DNA of 64,000 bases from Lottia gigantea (GCF_000327385.1 NW_008707180.1:108195-172194); one strand, 5' to 3'. Positions 49,201-62,867 are shown, counted from the first letter of the stretch. Made by a program: numbers and translations. Notes: generated by a model from the letters alone, not told the origin.

Positions 49201-52200
49201 AGACTTTTTGTACATAAAACACCAATCAAGGCATATTATTACTACATTGAGATCAAGGATGGCTCAGTTATATTGTATTGCATTCTGCACAAATATTTTG
49301 GCCACACTACCATCTTACGGTCAAAGGAGTAGTCTCATAATGTGCAATAGAGTGATGGTGGTTTTTATAATGAATTTCTAAATCTGTTTTCAGGCTGCTG
49401 GCCTAGCTACTATGATCTCTACAATGAGACCTGATATTGATAACATGGATGAATATGTCCGTAACACTACAGCAAGAGCCTTTGCTGTTGTGGCCTCTGC
49501 ACTTGGTATACCAGCTCTCCTGCCCTTTCTAAAAGCTGTGTGCAAGAGTAAGAAATCTTGGCAAGCTAGACATACTGGTATCAAGATTGTACAACAGATA
49601 GCTATTCTGATGGGCTGTGCTATTTTACCACATTTAAAGAATTTGGTCGAAATTATTGAACATGGTATGTTATTCTATATCCTATACAAATTGCTTATTT
49701 GTCAAAGTAATGTTTTATCTGATCAGTCAAACAATAGTCAGTTTAAGAGAATCATGGGTCAACTAGCATACAAGTTATTAAATTACCATTATTTGTAATG
49801 AGCAGTCCTTGAAGAAAATAACAAATCAGCCGTGGAATATTGGAAAGGAACCCCTAAGGGAATTCTACTCATAGTCATAAACAGCATACAACCCAATTTG
49901 AAATGGTTATAGTAACTTCAAAACTGTCTTCTTTTAGGTTTGGTTGATGAGCAACAAAAAGTACGAACTATCACAGCCTTAGCCCTGGCTGCACTTGCTG
50001 AGGCAGCTACACCTTATGGCATTGAATCTTTTGATAGTGTTCTCAAACCATTGTGGAAGGGTATTCGACAACATAGAGGAAAGGTAAATTCTTTTTTTTT
50101 TTTTTTTTTTTTTTTTTTCCAAACAGTTTATTTAATAACAAAGGTACATAATATATATATATAGTTTGCATAATAAATAAGTTATAATTGCATTACATTT
50201 TATTTTATCCACGAGACTCTATGAATATTTCATTACTGTTGTATAGTTTTCCAGACATTTATAAATTCTAATTGAATTTTAGTTTTGTACCTTATATTTT
50301 TAAGAATGGATGCATATTTTGTAATTTTTATAATTTATGATTGGTAGTTCCAAAAATGATATTCACATCATTGAGTTCTATAAATATATCAGCTTTAAAC
50401 ATTAGGGTTTCAAGGTCAATCCATAGGGAGTCACAAATGGACAGGAGCTGAATAGATGGATATAACTTTCTACATGATTTTTACAAAAAGTACAAAGGTC
50501 ACAGTCACTAACACATATTAATTTCAGATACGACTTTAAAGGTAATATTCTGTGGATCAATCTATATTGAAACCATTGTAATTTCGAATCTCTGGTTGTT
50601 CTAAATATATTACTGAAAATATTTTTCCACATTAAATTCTCATCTGGTAAGTTCTGATTCCATTTGACAGTACCTTTAGGAATGATATTATGATTAATCA
50701 AAGAGTTAAAAATATCGGCACACCCCTTTTGATTTTTTAGTATACAGATTAAACTGGTCGGCATAAAAGGTCTGACAACTTCAGATTTAGTTTTATCAAT
50801 AATTATATTTTCTCGCTTTATAAAAAGTTTTACACAGTTTATAAACCCTTGATATTTTAAAAATGAGATACCGGTATTTAGAATTTAAATTTTTTCTTCA
50901 AAGTCAAATTTTGATAGAAAATTACCTTTAGTGTCTAGAACATCATCTAATATTACTACTCCCTTACATCTTTCCAAAATTTGTTTTTGGTATCTTTTTG
51001 TAATTGAACAATGAATTGACTTCCACAATTAGATAAATAATTTAAGAAATTATCACCATAATCAGCATTTATATTAATCCAAGGTTGTGATGGTTTAAAT
51101 AATTTTCTTATCCACGTGCATTTTAGAGCAGCTATAAAATTGCTGATATCTGTCATTTTTAAGCCACCATCTGAATATGGTTGAGTTATAATGCTGCGTT
51201 TTATCTTATCAATATTTGAAGAAATAAATGTACCAACTTTGGAATTTTAAGCGTTTTTATTACTGTTACTTTATCTATGGGAATTAAATGTCTTTGTTTC
51301 CATAGCGATAGTAAAATGCCTATCTTGGAATATTGTTTGTTATAATTAAGAAGAATCATATCATCAAGGTTTATACAAAAATCAAGTCCTAGTAATGAAA
51401 AAGATAAATTTCCCCATTCCAATTTCCAGCGGTCGTGATGATAGACTACTTTGCTATATTTTTTGCTTCCGATCCATATTGGCTTTTGAACTATATATTT
51501 TAAGACCCAAGAGTTTAGAGAAAAAAATCAAGCATGTCGAGAGAAGCAAACAGTGATTGTTTAGAGCCATCAAGAAATAAAGTTGTATCATCAGCAAACT
51601 GTGATATTTTATGCTCCTGATTTATAAATATTCCGCATATATTTTTATTGTTTTTTTTATTAAAATGGTCAAAATCTCTGCACATAAAATAAAGATGTAC
51701 GGTGAAATGGGGTCACCCTGACGGCAACCTCTCAATAAATTGAAATAGTCCGAACAATGGCCATTTTGTATTACGTCAGCTTGCATATTAGAGTTCAGAA
51801 CTTTAATCCAGTTTTGTATAACCTTTCCAAATTTGAAAAATTTTATTACTTTATATATGAAGGACCATGCAACTGAATCAAAGGCCTTTTCAAAATCAAT
51901 AAGAACTAATAAACCAGATATATTATTGCGCTCAGTATGATCCATTAAATCATATACTAGTTGTGTATTTTCACTCATACATCTACCACTTATAAACCCT
52001 GTTTGAGAATTTGAAATCAAGACTTTCAGGACAGACTTAATTTTAGATGCTATACTGCCTGATAATAGTTTATAATACACATTTAATAGTGTTATTGGCC
52101 TCCAATTTTTTTAGAAAATGTCTTGGCTTATTGCCCTTTGGAATACATGTTATTATGCCTAGTCTTTGATCAATTGGAAACATTTTATTATCAAATGATT

Positions 52201-55200
52201 CATGGATGGACCGCAAAAGAAAATGATTGATATGAACCCAAAAACACTTACAAAATTCTTAATAATGAAATTTACATGCTTTGAACAAAGCATAAATTTA
52301 CGTGAGAACTCTTAAATATAAAAGTCTTTTGGAAGTATATATACTTAACACTATATCATAAGCTCTCTGATACTAAGAACATAAGCTCGTAACAATTAAA
52401 GTTTACTAGTTATATCAAACAAATATTAGTTTGTCACATGTCACAAGAGTTATGCTTTATTGAATAGGCCAACTGCCATCTGCATTTCTTTTGATTCAAA
52501 CACTTTTGATAAGTGAGGGTCTCTTTGTGAGCTCTTATCTCAATGCTGTTATAAACTGATTATTTCATTTCCAGGGTTTAGCTGCGTTTTTGAAAGCTAT
52601 TGGTTACCTTATTCCGTTGATGGATGCTGAGTATGCTAATTATTATACTAGAGAAGTCATGTTGATCTTAATTCGAGAGTTTCAATCTCCTGATGAAGAA
52701 ATGAAGAAAATTGTCTTAAAGGTATGTATTTAAGATAGCAATGGTTGACATTTTGATTCTTTCTGAAAATTTTGATCCTTACAGTTTCAAAGCATAATTT
52801 TGATTACAGAGTTGAAATTAACTCAAATGTAACAAATACATATGAGACATATTTACTTCATGCATGATAACTTTTGATGATATTGTCTAAACATGTTATT
52901 TACAGGTAGTAAAGCAGTGTTGTGCCACTGATGGTGTAGAACCACAATATATTAAAGATGAGATTCTTCCTCCATTCTTTAAACATTTCTGGAACCAACG
53001 TATGGCATTGGATCGTAGGAATTACAGACAGGTATAATTTTTTTATATTAAATCAGATCACAGATAGTAGATAGATATATTGATTGCTAAACTGTAGATC
53101 TTATTTTTGTGTGATTTTTGCATTAATGAATATATCTGGTACAGTAGGGATATGTTCAAAGTTGATGAGTTGTCAATGCAATGTCTGTTTTCACCAAAAA
53201 AGTTCAGTATTGAATGAGAATAAACTAGATATAATTTGTGTTTTAGTTGGTAGACACAACAGTAGAGATAGCTAATAAAGTTGGAGCAGCAGAGATTACA
53301 GGTCGAGTAGTAGATGATTTAAAAGATGAAGCTGAACAGTATCGTAAAATGGTAATGGAGACTATAGAGAAGATTATGGGAAATTTAGGAGCTACTGATA
53401 TAGATTCTAGGCTAGAAGAACAACTTATTGATGGTATCTTATATGCTTTTCAAGAACAGACAACAGAGGTTTGTTGTTTACATTTTACATGATTTATTGG
53501 CTTCCATAACTAAAATATATATGGCATAGGGGTCAATATGAAGAAATATTAAGATTATTTAGCCAGAAGGTATTGCTTCATTCTTGAAGAATTAGACTTT
53601 TCATTTTGAGTGATGTAAGTGATTAATTACATTGTCGTAATTGAGCATAGTTCCTTATAATATATTGTGAGCATTATTTTGAATTATGTATTTAAAGTAC
53701 CAGTAGTTAATGTTCTGGTCTTTGTATTTTAGGATGTGGTAATGTTAAATGGTTTTGGTACTGTAGTTAATGCTCTAGGTAAGCGTGTCAAACCCTACCT
53801 ACCTCAGATATGTGGTACAATATTATGGAGGTTAAATAATAAATCCGCTAAAGTACGTCAACAAGCAGCAGATTTGATCTCACGTATTGCTGTTGTTATG
53901 AAAACATGTCAAGAGGTAAATCAAATTTTCAATTTCTGTATTTAAACCTTTTATAAGTGATCATCTTTTGAATGTAAATATGAACATGATTTTTTGTCTG
54001 AAGAAACTATGATTACAATTAGTCATACATGTTGAGCTAACAACATGGCAGGAGGAGTATACTGAGTTAATATTTGTATTTACAGGAGAAATTAATGGGT
54101 CATCTGGGTGTTGTACTATATGAATACCTAGGAGAAGAATATCCTGAAGTATTAGGTAGTATACTAGGAGCTCTAAAAGGTATTGTGAATGTAATTGGGA
54201 TGACTAAAATGACACCACCAATTAAAGATTTACTACCAAGATTAACCCCTATTCTTAAAAACAGGTAAGTCAATCAACAATCAAATGCCAATCAGCCCTA
54301 TTTTAATTCACTTTTTTTTTATTGCTGAGGATAATTTATGACAACTTTTAATGCCTCTTGGCCAAAATTTACTAAGCATCGAGACTACGTTTGTGATACA
54401 GTAGATTAGGAAAATATATTAGGCACAAAATTGGTTTAAGAGTTGAGTAATTTACTTGATTAATAAACTTTAAAATAAATTGTATTTCAGACATGAGAAA
54501 GTACAAGAGAATTGTATAGATTTAGTAGGACGTATAGCTGATAGAGGGGCTGAGTTTGTTTCTGCCAGGGAATGGATGAGGATATGCTTTGAATTATTAG
54601 AATTATTGAAAGCTCACAAAAAGGCTATCAGAAGAGCTACTGTTAATACTTTTGGTTACATTGCTAAAGCTATTGGGTAAGATAAAGTTACAACACATTT
54701 TATGAGAAAGAATCAGATGACTTAATCAACAGAAAAGATTTCAAAACCATTTTGTCATATATTTGATATCTGAAAGTAGTATGAACCTACCAAAAGGGCA
54801 GGAAAAAAATGACATGTCCCATGTAGTTAGCTGTTTTCAGCATTGCTTAAGTCTTTATTGTAAAGATATTAGAATACATCTGTCATAAGATTTGGTTTAT
54901 TTTCAGTCCACATGATGTCCTGGCTACATTACTTAATAATTTGAAGGTACAAGAACGTCAGAATCGTGTCTGCACTACTGTAGCTATTGCTATTGTAGCT
55001 GAAACATGTTCACCATTTACTGTCCTGCCTGCCTTGATGAATGAATACCGTGTTCCAGAACTCAATGTTCAGAATGGTGTTCTCAAGTCTTTATCATTCA
55101 TGTTTGAATATATCGGTGAAATGGGAAAAGATTATATTTATGCTGTTACTCCACTTTTAGAAGATGCTCTTATGGACAGGTAAACACTGATTTTATTCAA

Positions 55201-55910
55201 AGCAATTTCTTCATAGCACTTTCTGTTTGGTCTTACATTGGGGGTGGTGTCAAAAGAAAAAATAAAAAATGTTATGCCTTTCATGACCTGGAGCCAATCT
55301 ATGATGAAGATTTTTTGACAGTTAATAAATGGCTATTTAATTTTTAACTTTATTTTTTTTTTACAGAGATTTGGTACACAGACAAACTGGTATGGCTGCT
55401 ATACAACACATGGCCCTGGGTGTTTATGGTTTTGGATGTGAAGATGCCCTGACACATTTATTGAATTATGTTTGGCCAAATGTTTTTGAAACATCTCCCC
55501 ATGTTGTACAAGCATTTATGGGAGCAGTAGAAGGTATTAGAGTAGCGATTGGTCCTTCAAAAATACTACAGTATGTCTTACAGGTAAGCAAATCATTCTT
55601 TCACCAATTAATACACATGTTTAGTCTTGCTATAGACCCACCATCTTCAAGTGAACAGCTCTTTCATTGTTGTGTAATAGGCCAATTTTCTATCAAATGT
55701 CTTTTATTGTTTTCAGTTACTTATTTCTTGGAATTATCTTTCTACTTTCAGGGATTATTCCATCCAGCTCGTAAAGTAAGAGATGTTTATTGGAAGGTAT
55801 ATAATACAGTTTATATTGGTGCCCAGGATGGAATGATACCAGCCTATCCTAGAATTCCTAATGATGCTAAAAATCAATATCTTCGTTATGAACTGGATTA
55901 TATTTTATAG
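43235..55910 (+). CDS. SF3B1: Splicing factor 3B subunit 1 (complete, 21 exons)
   Basis: Exons 43235-43259, 44075-44244, 44816-44902, 45128-45245, 46479-46558, 47117-47516, 47645-48081, 48252-48452, 48608-48709, 48865-49131, 49394-49664, 49938-50083, 52575-52721, 52906-53031, 53247-53468, 53733-53915, 54086-54264, 54491-54676, 54907-55179, 55367-55583 and 55752-55910 give 1331 residues (human 1304). In the family it is the HEAT-repeat core of SF3b that clamps the branch site in U2 snRNP. The N-terminal part carries W-containing ligand motifs for U2AF-type UHMs ([33 protein letters not shown]) and many TP sites. The HEAT part is almost identical to human; residues mutated in human cancers are intact (DEYVRNTT = R625, QARHTGIK = H662/K666, DEQQKVRT = K700). 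The TP-rich segment is longer than in human. Confidence 0.98.
45246..46478. other. SF3B1 intron 4, no gene recognised
   Basis: A 1.2-kb AT-rich intron. Open frames on both strands have no recognisable family features. I saw no repeat ends. Confidence 0.55.
46771..47060. repeat. Degenerate direct repeat with CCCTTTAA end
   Basis: CATATTTCTCTACAATTTGG near 46799 and CAAATTTCTCTAAATTTTGG near 46969 are related, about 170 bp apart. The second is preceded by TTAAAGGG and ends with CTCCCTTTAA at about 47056, like the ends of TTAA-type MITEs. It may be a remnant of such an element just before SF3B1 exon 6. Confidence 0.4.
50092..52253 (-). mobile_element. 5'-truncated L1/Tx1-like LINE in SF3B1 intron 12
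   Basis: Minus-strand sequence ends in a poly(A) tail (T-run 50092-50118). It codes for reverse-transcriptase blocks in several broken frames: [13 protein letters not shown] and [50 protein letters not shown], and [16 protein letters not shown] (the FADD active site, about 51577-51600). Then come a thumb-like [17 protein letters not shown] and a C-terminal Cys/His motif [19 protein letters not shown]. Endonuclease and ORF1 are missing. A possible 8-bp target duplication AAATTCTT flanks it (about 50086 and 52254). Several frame breaks show it is dead. The insertion lies just inside the intron, within 10 nt of the exon 12 donor. Confidence 0.88.
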
Positions 55911-56521
55911 ATAAAAATATCAACCAATATTATTTTTATTCCACAAATTTGGTATCATGTTATGTTTGGATTGTATCATATAGATTTGTTTAGCAAAAAA
56001 TTAAGGCTGTAAAACTCCATTTCATTTCATACCATTTCAAGCAATGTTCCAGTTTTGTCAATCCCATTAAAGGTTATATGCACATTCAGCAGGGTTTAAG
56101 ATTCAAAGCACAGGAGTTTTCAATTCTGCCTTCATTTTGAAATTTTACCACAAAAGTTTCAGGATGCATTCTTTTGAAGTCATTTTTTCATTCATATTAT
56201 GTATATATTGTGTAAATATAATTTTCAAAAAAATACTTTAATAGTTGCTTGTTTCATTGTCATATTTCATTTATAAGTTGTACTCTGATAATCATGCAGG
56301 CAAGACTGCTGGCAAGAAATATTTGGATTATTTGGTCTTGTAAAGAAAAAGTCTAGTTTTTTTTTAAAATGTCAATAGTAATCAACGAAACATGTACTTT
56401 GTCCATCAGAAATTATGTGAAAGAGCGTCTTATTGTTGCAATAGATATACAACTTATAACTATTATTTCAGTTATGCTTTTATAGTGCTAATATTTGTTG
56501 TAATCAAGAACTATGTGTGTA

Positions 56522-56527
56522 AATAAA
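56522..56527 (+). terminator. Poly(A) signal AATAAA, SF3B1
   Basis: Canonical hexamer about 610 bp after the SF3B1 stop codon, in GTGTGTAAATAAATCTTG. Confidence 0.55.
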
Positions 56528-56876
56528 TCTTGTACAGGGAAATGAATAGACTTATCTCTGGGTGAATTAATGTCCTTATGTGCTATTGAATATCCTTGAC
56601 AGTTAGAAATTGTCCTTCCTTGAAAATAATCCTGGAGCAATAGAAGCTAGAGATTTACTCGCTGTATAATAATGATTGCCTTTGAAAGAAACCTTTGGAA
56701 CATTTAATGCCTGTATTCAGTACCTCTGCTACCAGCATACAATAATACTGCATTTGCTTGACAAAGGACTAGCATTACTGGCTTGTTAACTGGGTGCCAA
56801 CATATAACATTTTGGTTATTTCTTGAAGCCCACTGAAGTGTCCGTAGAATTCAACACTTTTGAAAACAATATATTC

Positions 56877-56882
56877 TTTATT
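56877..56882 (-). terminator. Poly(A) signal AATAAA, CNOT9
   Basis: Canonical hexamer on the minus strand, about 610 bp after the CNOT9 stop codon. Confidence 0.55.
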
Positions 56883-57490
56883 TACAAAACAATTACAAAA
56901 AACATTGCATAAAGCAATGAAGAGTAAAAAGCACCGTAAAGCACTTTAAATATAAAACAAAATATCATTAATACTAAAAAAATACTAACATACTGCATGA
57001 GAAAATAAGAATTAGTGATAAATGCTTAAAACAATTTTTTTATCGATGTTTTACCATTTTGATAACATAACAAGTACAATCTAAGAAAATGTCTGCCAAT
57101 GAGCACACTGTTAATTAAAGTTACATAGATGTGTTTATAGAGATACTACTGGTAGATACGAGCCCAAAGAAACAGTGCTATGTGAATATACAAGCTTCAC
57201 AATTTCTATACACAGCAAATCATGTCTTAAAATTTTCCAATTTTTTGGCCTTTGATATCGATAATTTATATAGTTTAAATAAATCACTTTGCACAAATAC
57301 AGATATCTGTTTGCTTCCTATTACAAAAATGGAAGTCTCAATATTTTTTGTAAAGGTTTGAAATAGAGTTTTATGTCCTACTGCTCCAATTGAGCCAAAT
57401 ATTGTCCAATCCACAGGTTCAGTATTCTTTCCAACATTAATAAAAGTTTCAGTTTTAAATCTCCGAATTCCAGCTATTCAATGGATAAGT

Positions 57491-60400
57491 TTATTGTTGG
57501 TGTAGAGAAGGCATGCCTCTTGGATCAGATCCTTCAACTCCTGCTGTAGAATCTAAATTTTGTTGTAACTGCACCAACCAACGTTTCAAAGACTTGTCAT
57601 CTTTTAAACAATTAGCAAATGTAGAATCCTTCAACTGATCTGGTAGACAATGCTGTAAAGCTTCTCGTGCTCTGCAAGTGAAAATTTATTGTACAACTTT
57701 CAAATGTCAAGGGAATTCCAAACAATCCAGTTTAAAATATATTGAAATATACTTCTTCTACAATAATGCGAATCATGTTTTGATATTATAGATTCTTTAT
57801 CTTTTATCTACATATCTACTTAATCAGAAAATAGTACTCATGCATAAGAGATACTTTAATAAAATAAATACTTACCTCACATTATCTGATAATCGTAAAT
57901 AACATCTAACAATATGTTTTAATAATCTGGTGGAGGGTTCTTTAGATAAATGTAACACCATTTTACCCTAAAAATATCAATTAACACCATTGTTCTACTG
58001 TTTCAATATTAACAAGAATTCTGTTTTTATTATATACACAGATACTTTTTGACTTTCTATCTAAGTATTCTTCTTTCATTTGGGATACAACATTGAACTA
58101 TCGAGGCCAATACCGTGTAAAATACCACATGTATTTTAAAGCAAAATATAGAATATCTCTGAATATATCAAAGAAAGAACTATGTTTTACAAGAATATAA
58201 CTTTGGGTTCTCAAGGATCATATCAACCAGCTAGTCCTAAACAAAGTATTTCCTTAGTTATCTGTACTGATGTCATGATTCAAGGTTTTCAACATGAAAA
58301 CAGATTAGAACCCACAACCAATATTTGTTTGATGTTAAACTAGCAATGCTTCAAATGATAAGATATGAAGCCAGTCCTCAAATATTTTTTTTTCATTGAA
58401 ATAGTAAGTTTATAGAATTATTTAGTGTAACAGCATACATATATATTATAAATATGATATAAATTACATTTATACAAATAGAACTTGTTATATTAATATG
58501 TATGAAGAACACCTGAGTTTCTATACTATTGTTTATGAAAAAGTTGATAGAAGAAAAAGATAGAAATAGAGAAGGTGGCCATCATAGGAAAAGTTAAAGA
58601 AAGGTGAAAGAAATATGAACGTCACACTGTCTTGTACTTCATAAGATTTATAATTAAGGTTAGTCAAATATTCTTTATCTGCTATTACTATTGCATAAAA
58701 ATCGAAAAATCAGGACACTTACTAAGATCATGGCAACATGAGAAAATCTTTCATATGTTAAACAAATATAAGATAACCCTATTTCATCTATCAATATCTT
58801 CTGTAATATAAATGTGGCTACCTGAAAAACAACAAACAGAAAAGTTGACTTTTTCGGATTGCTCTTTCACATCTCCAATCAAACAAGACTGGCAAATACA
58901 GCGAATTATTTGACCTGGTTCTAGCAAGTCTTCTACCAAATCAGCTAAGCACCTAGTACATAAACATCAAATCCTAAATACTTACTGTTTTAGATAGTTC
59001 TGAACCAGATTCCATAATACGTAAACAGAGTGGAATAATTTCTGTATTCAGTAAAAAATTTATAACCTCTTCTTCATCCGTCTGTAAATAACAACAAATA
59101 TGAATAAATTGTCATTACAAAATACACAGCAGTTAATGAGATATAGTCACCTAAATATTTTACTTCCAACGTGATCGAGCTAAATTTCAGCTGTCTGTAT
59201 CACACTTCAAAATAAACATCTGACAACATTTCTTAATCTGAAAACTGCTATAGATAACAAGTCAATAAAGTTAAAATTGAAGAAGAAAATCAGTGCAAAA
59301 GATTAAAATAAAAGCATGTTCAACATGGATTTAAATGGAATATTTCATGTTTAGTCAGAATATCATCTAATGCTTACCTTGACTAGAGCACCTATAACAC
59401 CTAAACTAGTTAATCGTAAATATTCAAATGGTCTTGTTTTAGTAACAGTCAGTAGAAATGGATATAGAAATAGGGGAATGTGTGCTGAAAAAAAAAATCC
59501 AAAGAAACATTTAAACTAAATATAGCTATGGCAAAGTAAGAAATTAGTGCCTTAAATTTACTGATCTAACAATCTTCTATTGTAAAAAATTTCTAAAAAT
59601 ATTACAATATTTACGCAATTAGCAATATGCGCTCCAGCCATGGGATGATTACAATATCTGTTTCAATATAATCAATTTTACTTACTTTGTAGAAAAGCTG
59701 ATCTAGTTTCAGAGTGGGCCGCTACACATTGTAATAGTGCTAAAGCATTACATACACGATTAGATTGAGAAGCCTGAAATATACCAGAAGAAAAATACTT
59801 TATTCTTAACATTGTTTTGATGTTTGGACTTAGCCATTGTTCAGGCTTTTTCATACAAGAACTAAACGAAATATAATAATACTTTGAACTGAAACTTTAT
59901 TGAAAGGTCAATTAGATTATAGATAATCTCCATGTTGTAAAAACAAAACAAATGCTGAAGGATCTGAATGATAAAAAGTAAACACTAACTTACTGTTAAA
60001 TTAGGAGGATTTATGGCAGGATAAACTGTGACTATTTCTTGTAATAAAGCAGCTATGGTACCAAATGAATGCCATAACATTGGTGATAAATCTGGTATGA
60101 ATTCTCTCTTTTTACTGAAAATATACAAAAAATCATACAGTGGTGTAACCTATTTTCGTGGATATAAGGATTCAACACCGAATTTCGTCGAGGTTAAAGA
60201 AACGAAAAAAAATTTTTATGTCTTAGATGTTTCCTCAGATATTCTACAAAATAATTAAAATTGGTTTATTTCTATTTTCTTTATGAATCCTTCACTTTGA
60301 CCCATATTTCGTGAGCAAACAACTCGGCAATGGCGTCACCTATTTTCGTGTACAATGTTTGATCTATAAATAAGTCTAGAAAAACACGTTGTATGGATAC

Positions 60401-61684
60401 CCAGTGGTATAATTAACTTCTCTTAGTATTTATCTTTAATATCAATTCATCATAACTAGTGACAATTCCTTAAAAGAACCACGATTTTAAAAAAAAAATA
60501 GTGACTGACAAATTTAGATACGTAGCGTGATCTATTGATAAAAGTCACTGAAACAACATAAGAATATGGTTCACTTTGTGTTCCATATAAATTTTCTGCT
60601 GACACGGAATCTGCTAGTTGATCAAGTGACTTCATTCGTTGGACTACATTCTAGCAGACAACACTTGGAATTCCGATTACCGCTTGGGATTATAAGGAAA
60701 TTCGGGCGATAAAAAATGGTGACTTTTGGTAATAAGTGAAATCTGCCATTTTGTATTTGTCAAAGTATACATTAATACATTTTACCTCGCTCGAAACTAC
60801 TGGATTCATTCTACTAGCTGATATTGTAGAGAAAACCCATGTTTATCAAAACAAACTAATGCAGAGGTCGCGCAAGGTCGCTCATGTAAATTATTAAACA
60901 TTTCCGAAAATCCACGAATAATAGGTTTTAACGAAATTAGGTTACTTGACTGTACTTGTAATGACCCATCTGATTTTGAGTTTTAATGTGCTTAAATGAA
61001 TGTCTAAGATCGATTGATTCAAGATGCATTTACTCATTTCTGGTATTGATAATTCAAGTGAGTCTGTTAGATGAAATCAACCCGTAGATATTTATTCTAC
61101 TATCAAGTTAGTAAATTTATTCATGTGCCTCACCTTAATTCTAGTAAAGCATTTTCTCGTGTATCTGGACTAGTTAATTCATTGATCCACTGATATATTT
61201 TTTCTCTATCTACTGGTGGTAAAGACAAGGGAGCTTGCTGTTGTTGTGGTGGTTGTTGGGGTGTTGGAAGACGAGGCTACAATAACAATTATTTTTTGAC
61301 TAGGACAAAAGTTGACAATGTAGATGAGTTATTCAATTCAACTGCAGTTGACTCAGCAAAAAGGCCTTTTGTAGACAGTATGTAAATGTCCAACAAAATT
61401 TTATCAATATTCTTCCTTGCAGAGTAAATGTTGACTACACCTTCCTTGCATGAAGAAGCACTTTGGGTTCAGAGGAAGGGTGCAAAATAAAATGAGAAAG
61501 AAGCTGAAGCCTACGAGAAAAAGAGGCCAAAAATGAACCGGCTTTTCTCGCGTCTCATCATTAGAAACTATTGCAATACTATCTATGTGTTATTGATATC
61601 ATCAGAAAAATCGGGGGCGAGACAAAGATAATGCTATCTTACTTGCTGGTTTGGCAGGTTCATGTTGCTCCCTAAACCTGCCAT
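57491..61684 (-). CDS. CNOT9: CCR4-NOT transcription complex subunit 9 (complete, 9 exons)
   Basis: Minus-strand exons 61684-61643, 61276-61134, 60114-59994, 59773-59686, 59484-59378, 59081-58986, 58821-58723, 57967-57876 and 57671-57491 join in frame to 322 residues (human 299). In the family it is the armadillo-repeat subunit that docks on CNOT1 and recruits GW182/TNRC6 and other partners to the deadenylase. Landmarks: [136 protein letters not shown] and [11 protein letters not shown]. The N-terminus, [14 protein letters not shown] plus a Pro/Gln-rich stretch, is longer than in human. Intron 2 holds TIR element copy C. The gene is divergent from ATG9. Confidence 0.97.
60136..60954 (-). mobile_element. 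TIR element copy C in CNOT9 intron 2
   Basis: Third copy of the family at 12119-12947 and 17420-18246, in the orientation of copy B. Starts TACAGTGGTGTAACCTA and ends TTAGGTTACTTGACTGTA. The internal E-box seen in A and B is changed here to CAAGTG (about 60624). Its edge lies 21 nt from the acceptor of CNOT9 exon 3 (starting 60114). No coding content; the frame open across 60028-60258 joins unrelated sequence. Confidence 0.87.
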
Positions 61685-62867
61685 TTTCAGATCACTTTGT
61701 AAAATATGTAATTTGCTATTTTTACAGGTTAGATTAACTTCCCAGCAGATGGCGATAATGCATTGGTGGTGTTTGATTACTAAAATACTATATCCGAACA
61801 TTTACTAAATTGTCCACTTAGATTGGAAGCTTTATCATAAGTAGCCAATGAAAATGCAGAAAGACATCACTAAACTTGTTGTGTGTTAAACAGAATCAAA
61901 TTTTACTGCTGAAGTATGGCTTTATAGATAAACTTTTTTATCATTATTTCTCAAATAAAACTGTTTTCTTGAAAAGTTGTAAAGCTGAATTTTATTGAAA
62001 ATATTGAAAATGCACAAAGATTCATTTTATTTCGTAAAACTCGTCTTTGTTATTGTTTTGGAAACTGTCCAATCGTTGTGGATGTAAACAAAGAGTCCAT
62101 GACAGAATTACAACTTCCTTCGAAAGTAAAATTTATTTATAAGCAGAAGACAAAAGTTCTCAGAGAAAATAGGCATATAATTCAGTAAATTTATATTCAT
62201 GAATTTCTAGAAATACCATAAACCGAATACAAATGAGGTAATTCAACGATTGTGGTTATAACACGAAAATAAGATTCTATTTTCAGTTGCAGACTGAAAA
62301 TGGGTCTAATGTTAAATGAAGGAATAAAAGATAAGTTCATAGACATAGGCTTGATCGAACAAATGAACATAAAAAAACAAACAAATAAACAAACGAAAAA
62401 TTAACAGCTGATCAAGTCTTTACTAGGCTTGGACCTCTCTCAAATTAAGCCCACCAAGTTAAGACTCTTAACAAATAATAGAGAATAGACTTCCAAATCT
62501 TCAGATTGTCAGTGGAACAGAAATTCTAAATTATTTTGTTATTATTTGCATGATTTGATATATATGACTTGCATGTTTTGATAATTATAGGATGTCCTTA
62601 CAATATAGGCCTATCTAGTTGGATTTGTTTCAAGCAAAGATGAGATTTTTCATTCAAAATTCTAACATAAAACAAAAATTACCAAATGCTACTATGTTTT
62701 TAAATGTCAATCAAATTTCCTTATAATACCAAGCTGCAATGCGAAATTCCTTGTGTTGTCTTTTGTCTGACAAATTCTTCTAAATATCTGTCACCTCAAA
62801 GTGGCATGGAAATTTAACTTAAACAAATTCAATGACATAATACTTTTTAGGAGAAAAAGGAGTCAGT
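61685..62867. promoter_or_regulatory. Divergent region between CNOT9 and ATG9
   Basis: About 1.2 kb between two start codons that point away from each other. The ATG9 ATG is preceded at 62841-62850 by TACTTTTTAG, which looks like a 3' splice site, so ATG9 probably has a 5' non-coding exon somewhere in this region. No repeat or other gene was recognised. Confidence 0.5.

Larger units (their letters stand above)
55911..57490. other. Convergent 3' UTRs of SF3B1 and CNOT9
   Basis: No coding exon. The SF3B1 side has AATAAA at 56522. The CNOT9 side has AATAAA on the minus strand at 56882-56877, followed downstream by its probable end. The two transcripts can end about 350 bp apart without overlapping. 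Short open frames near 57131-57414 lie within the CNOT9 3' UTR. Confidence 0.65.
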
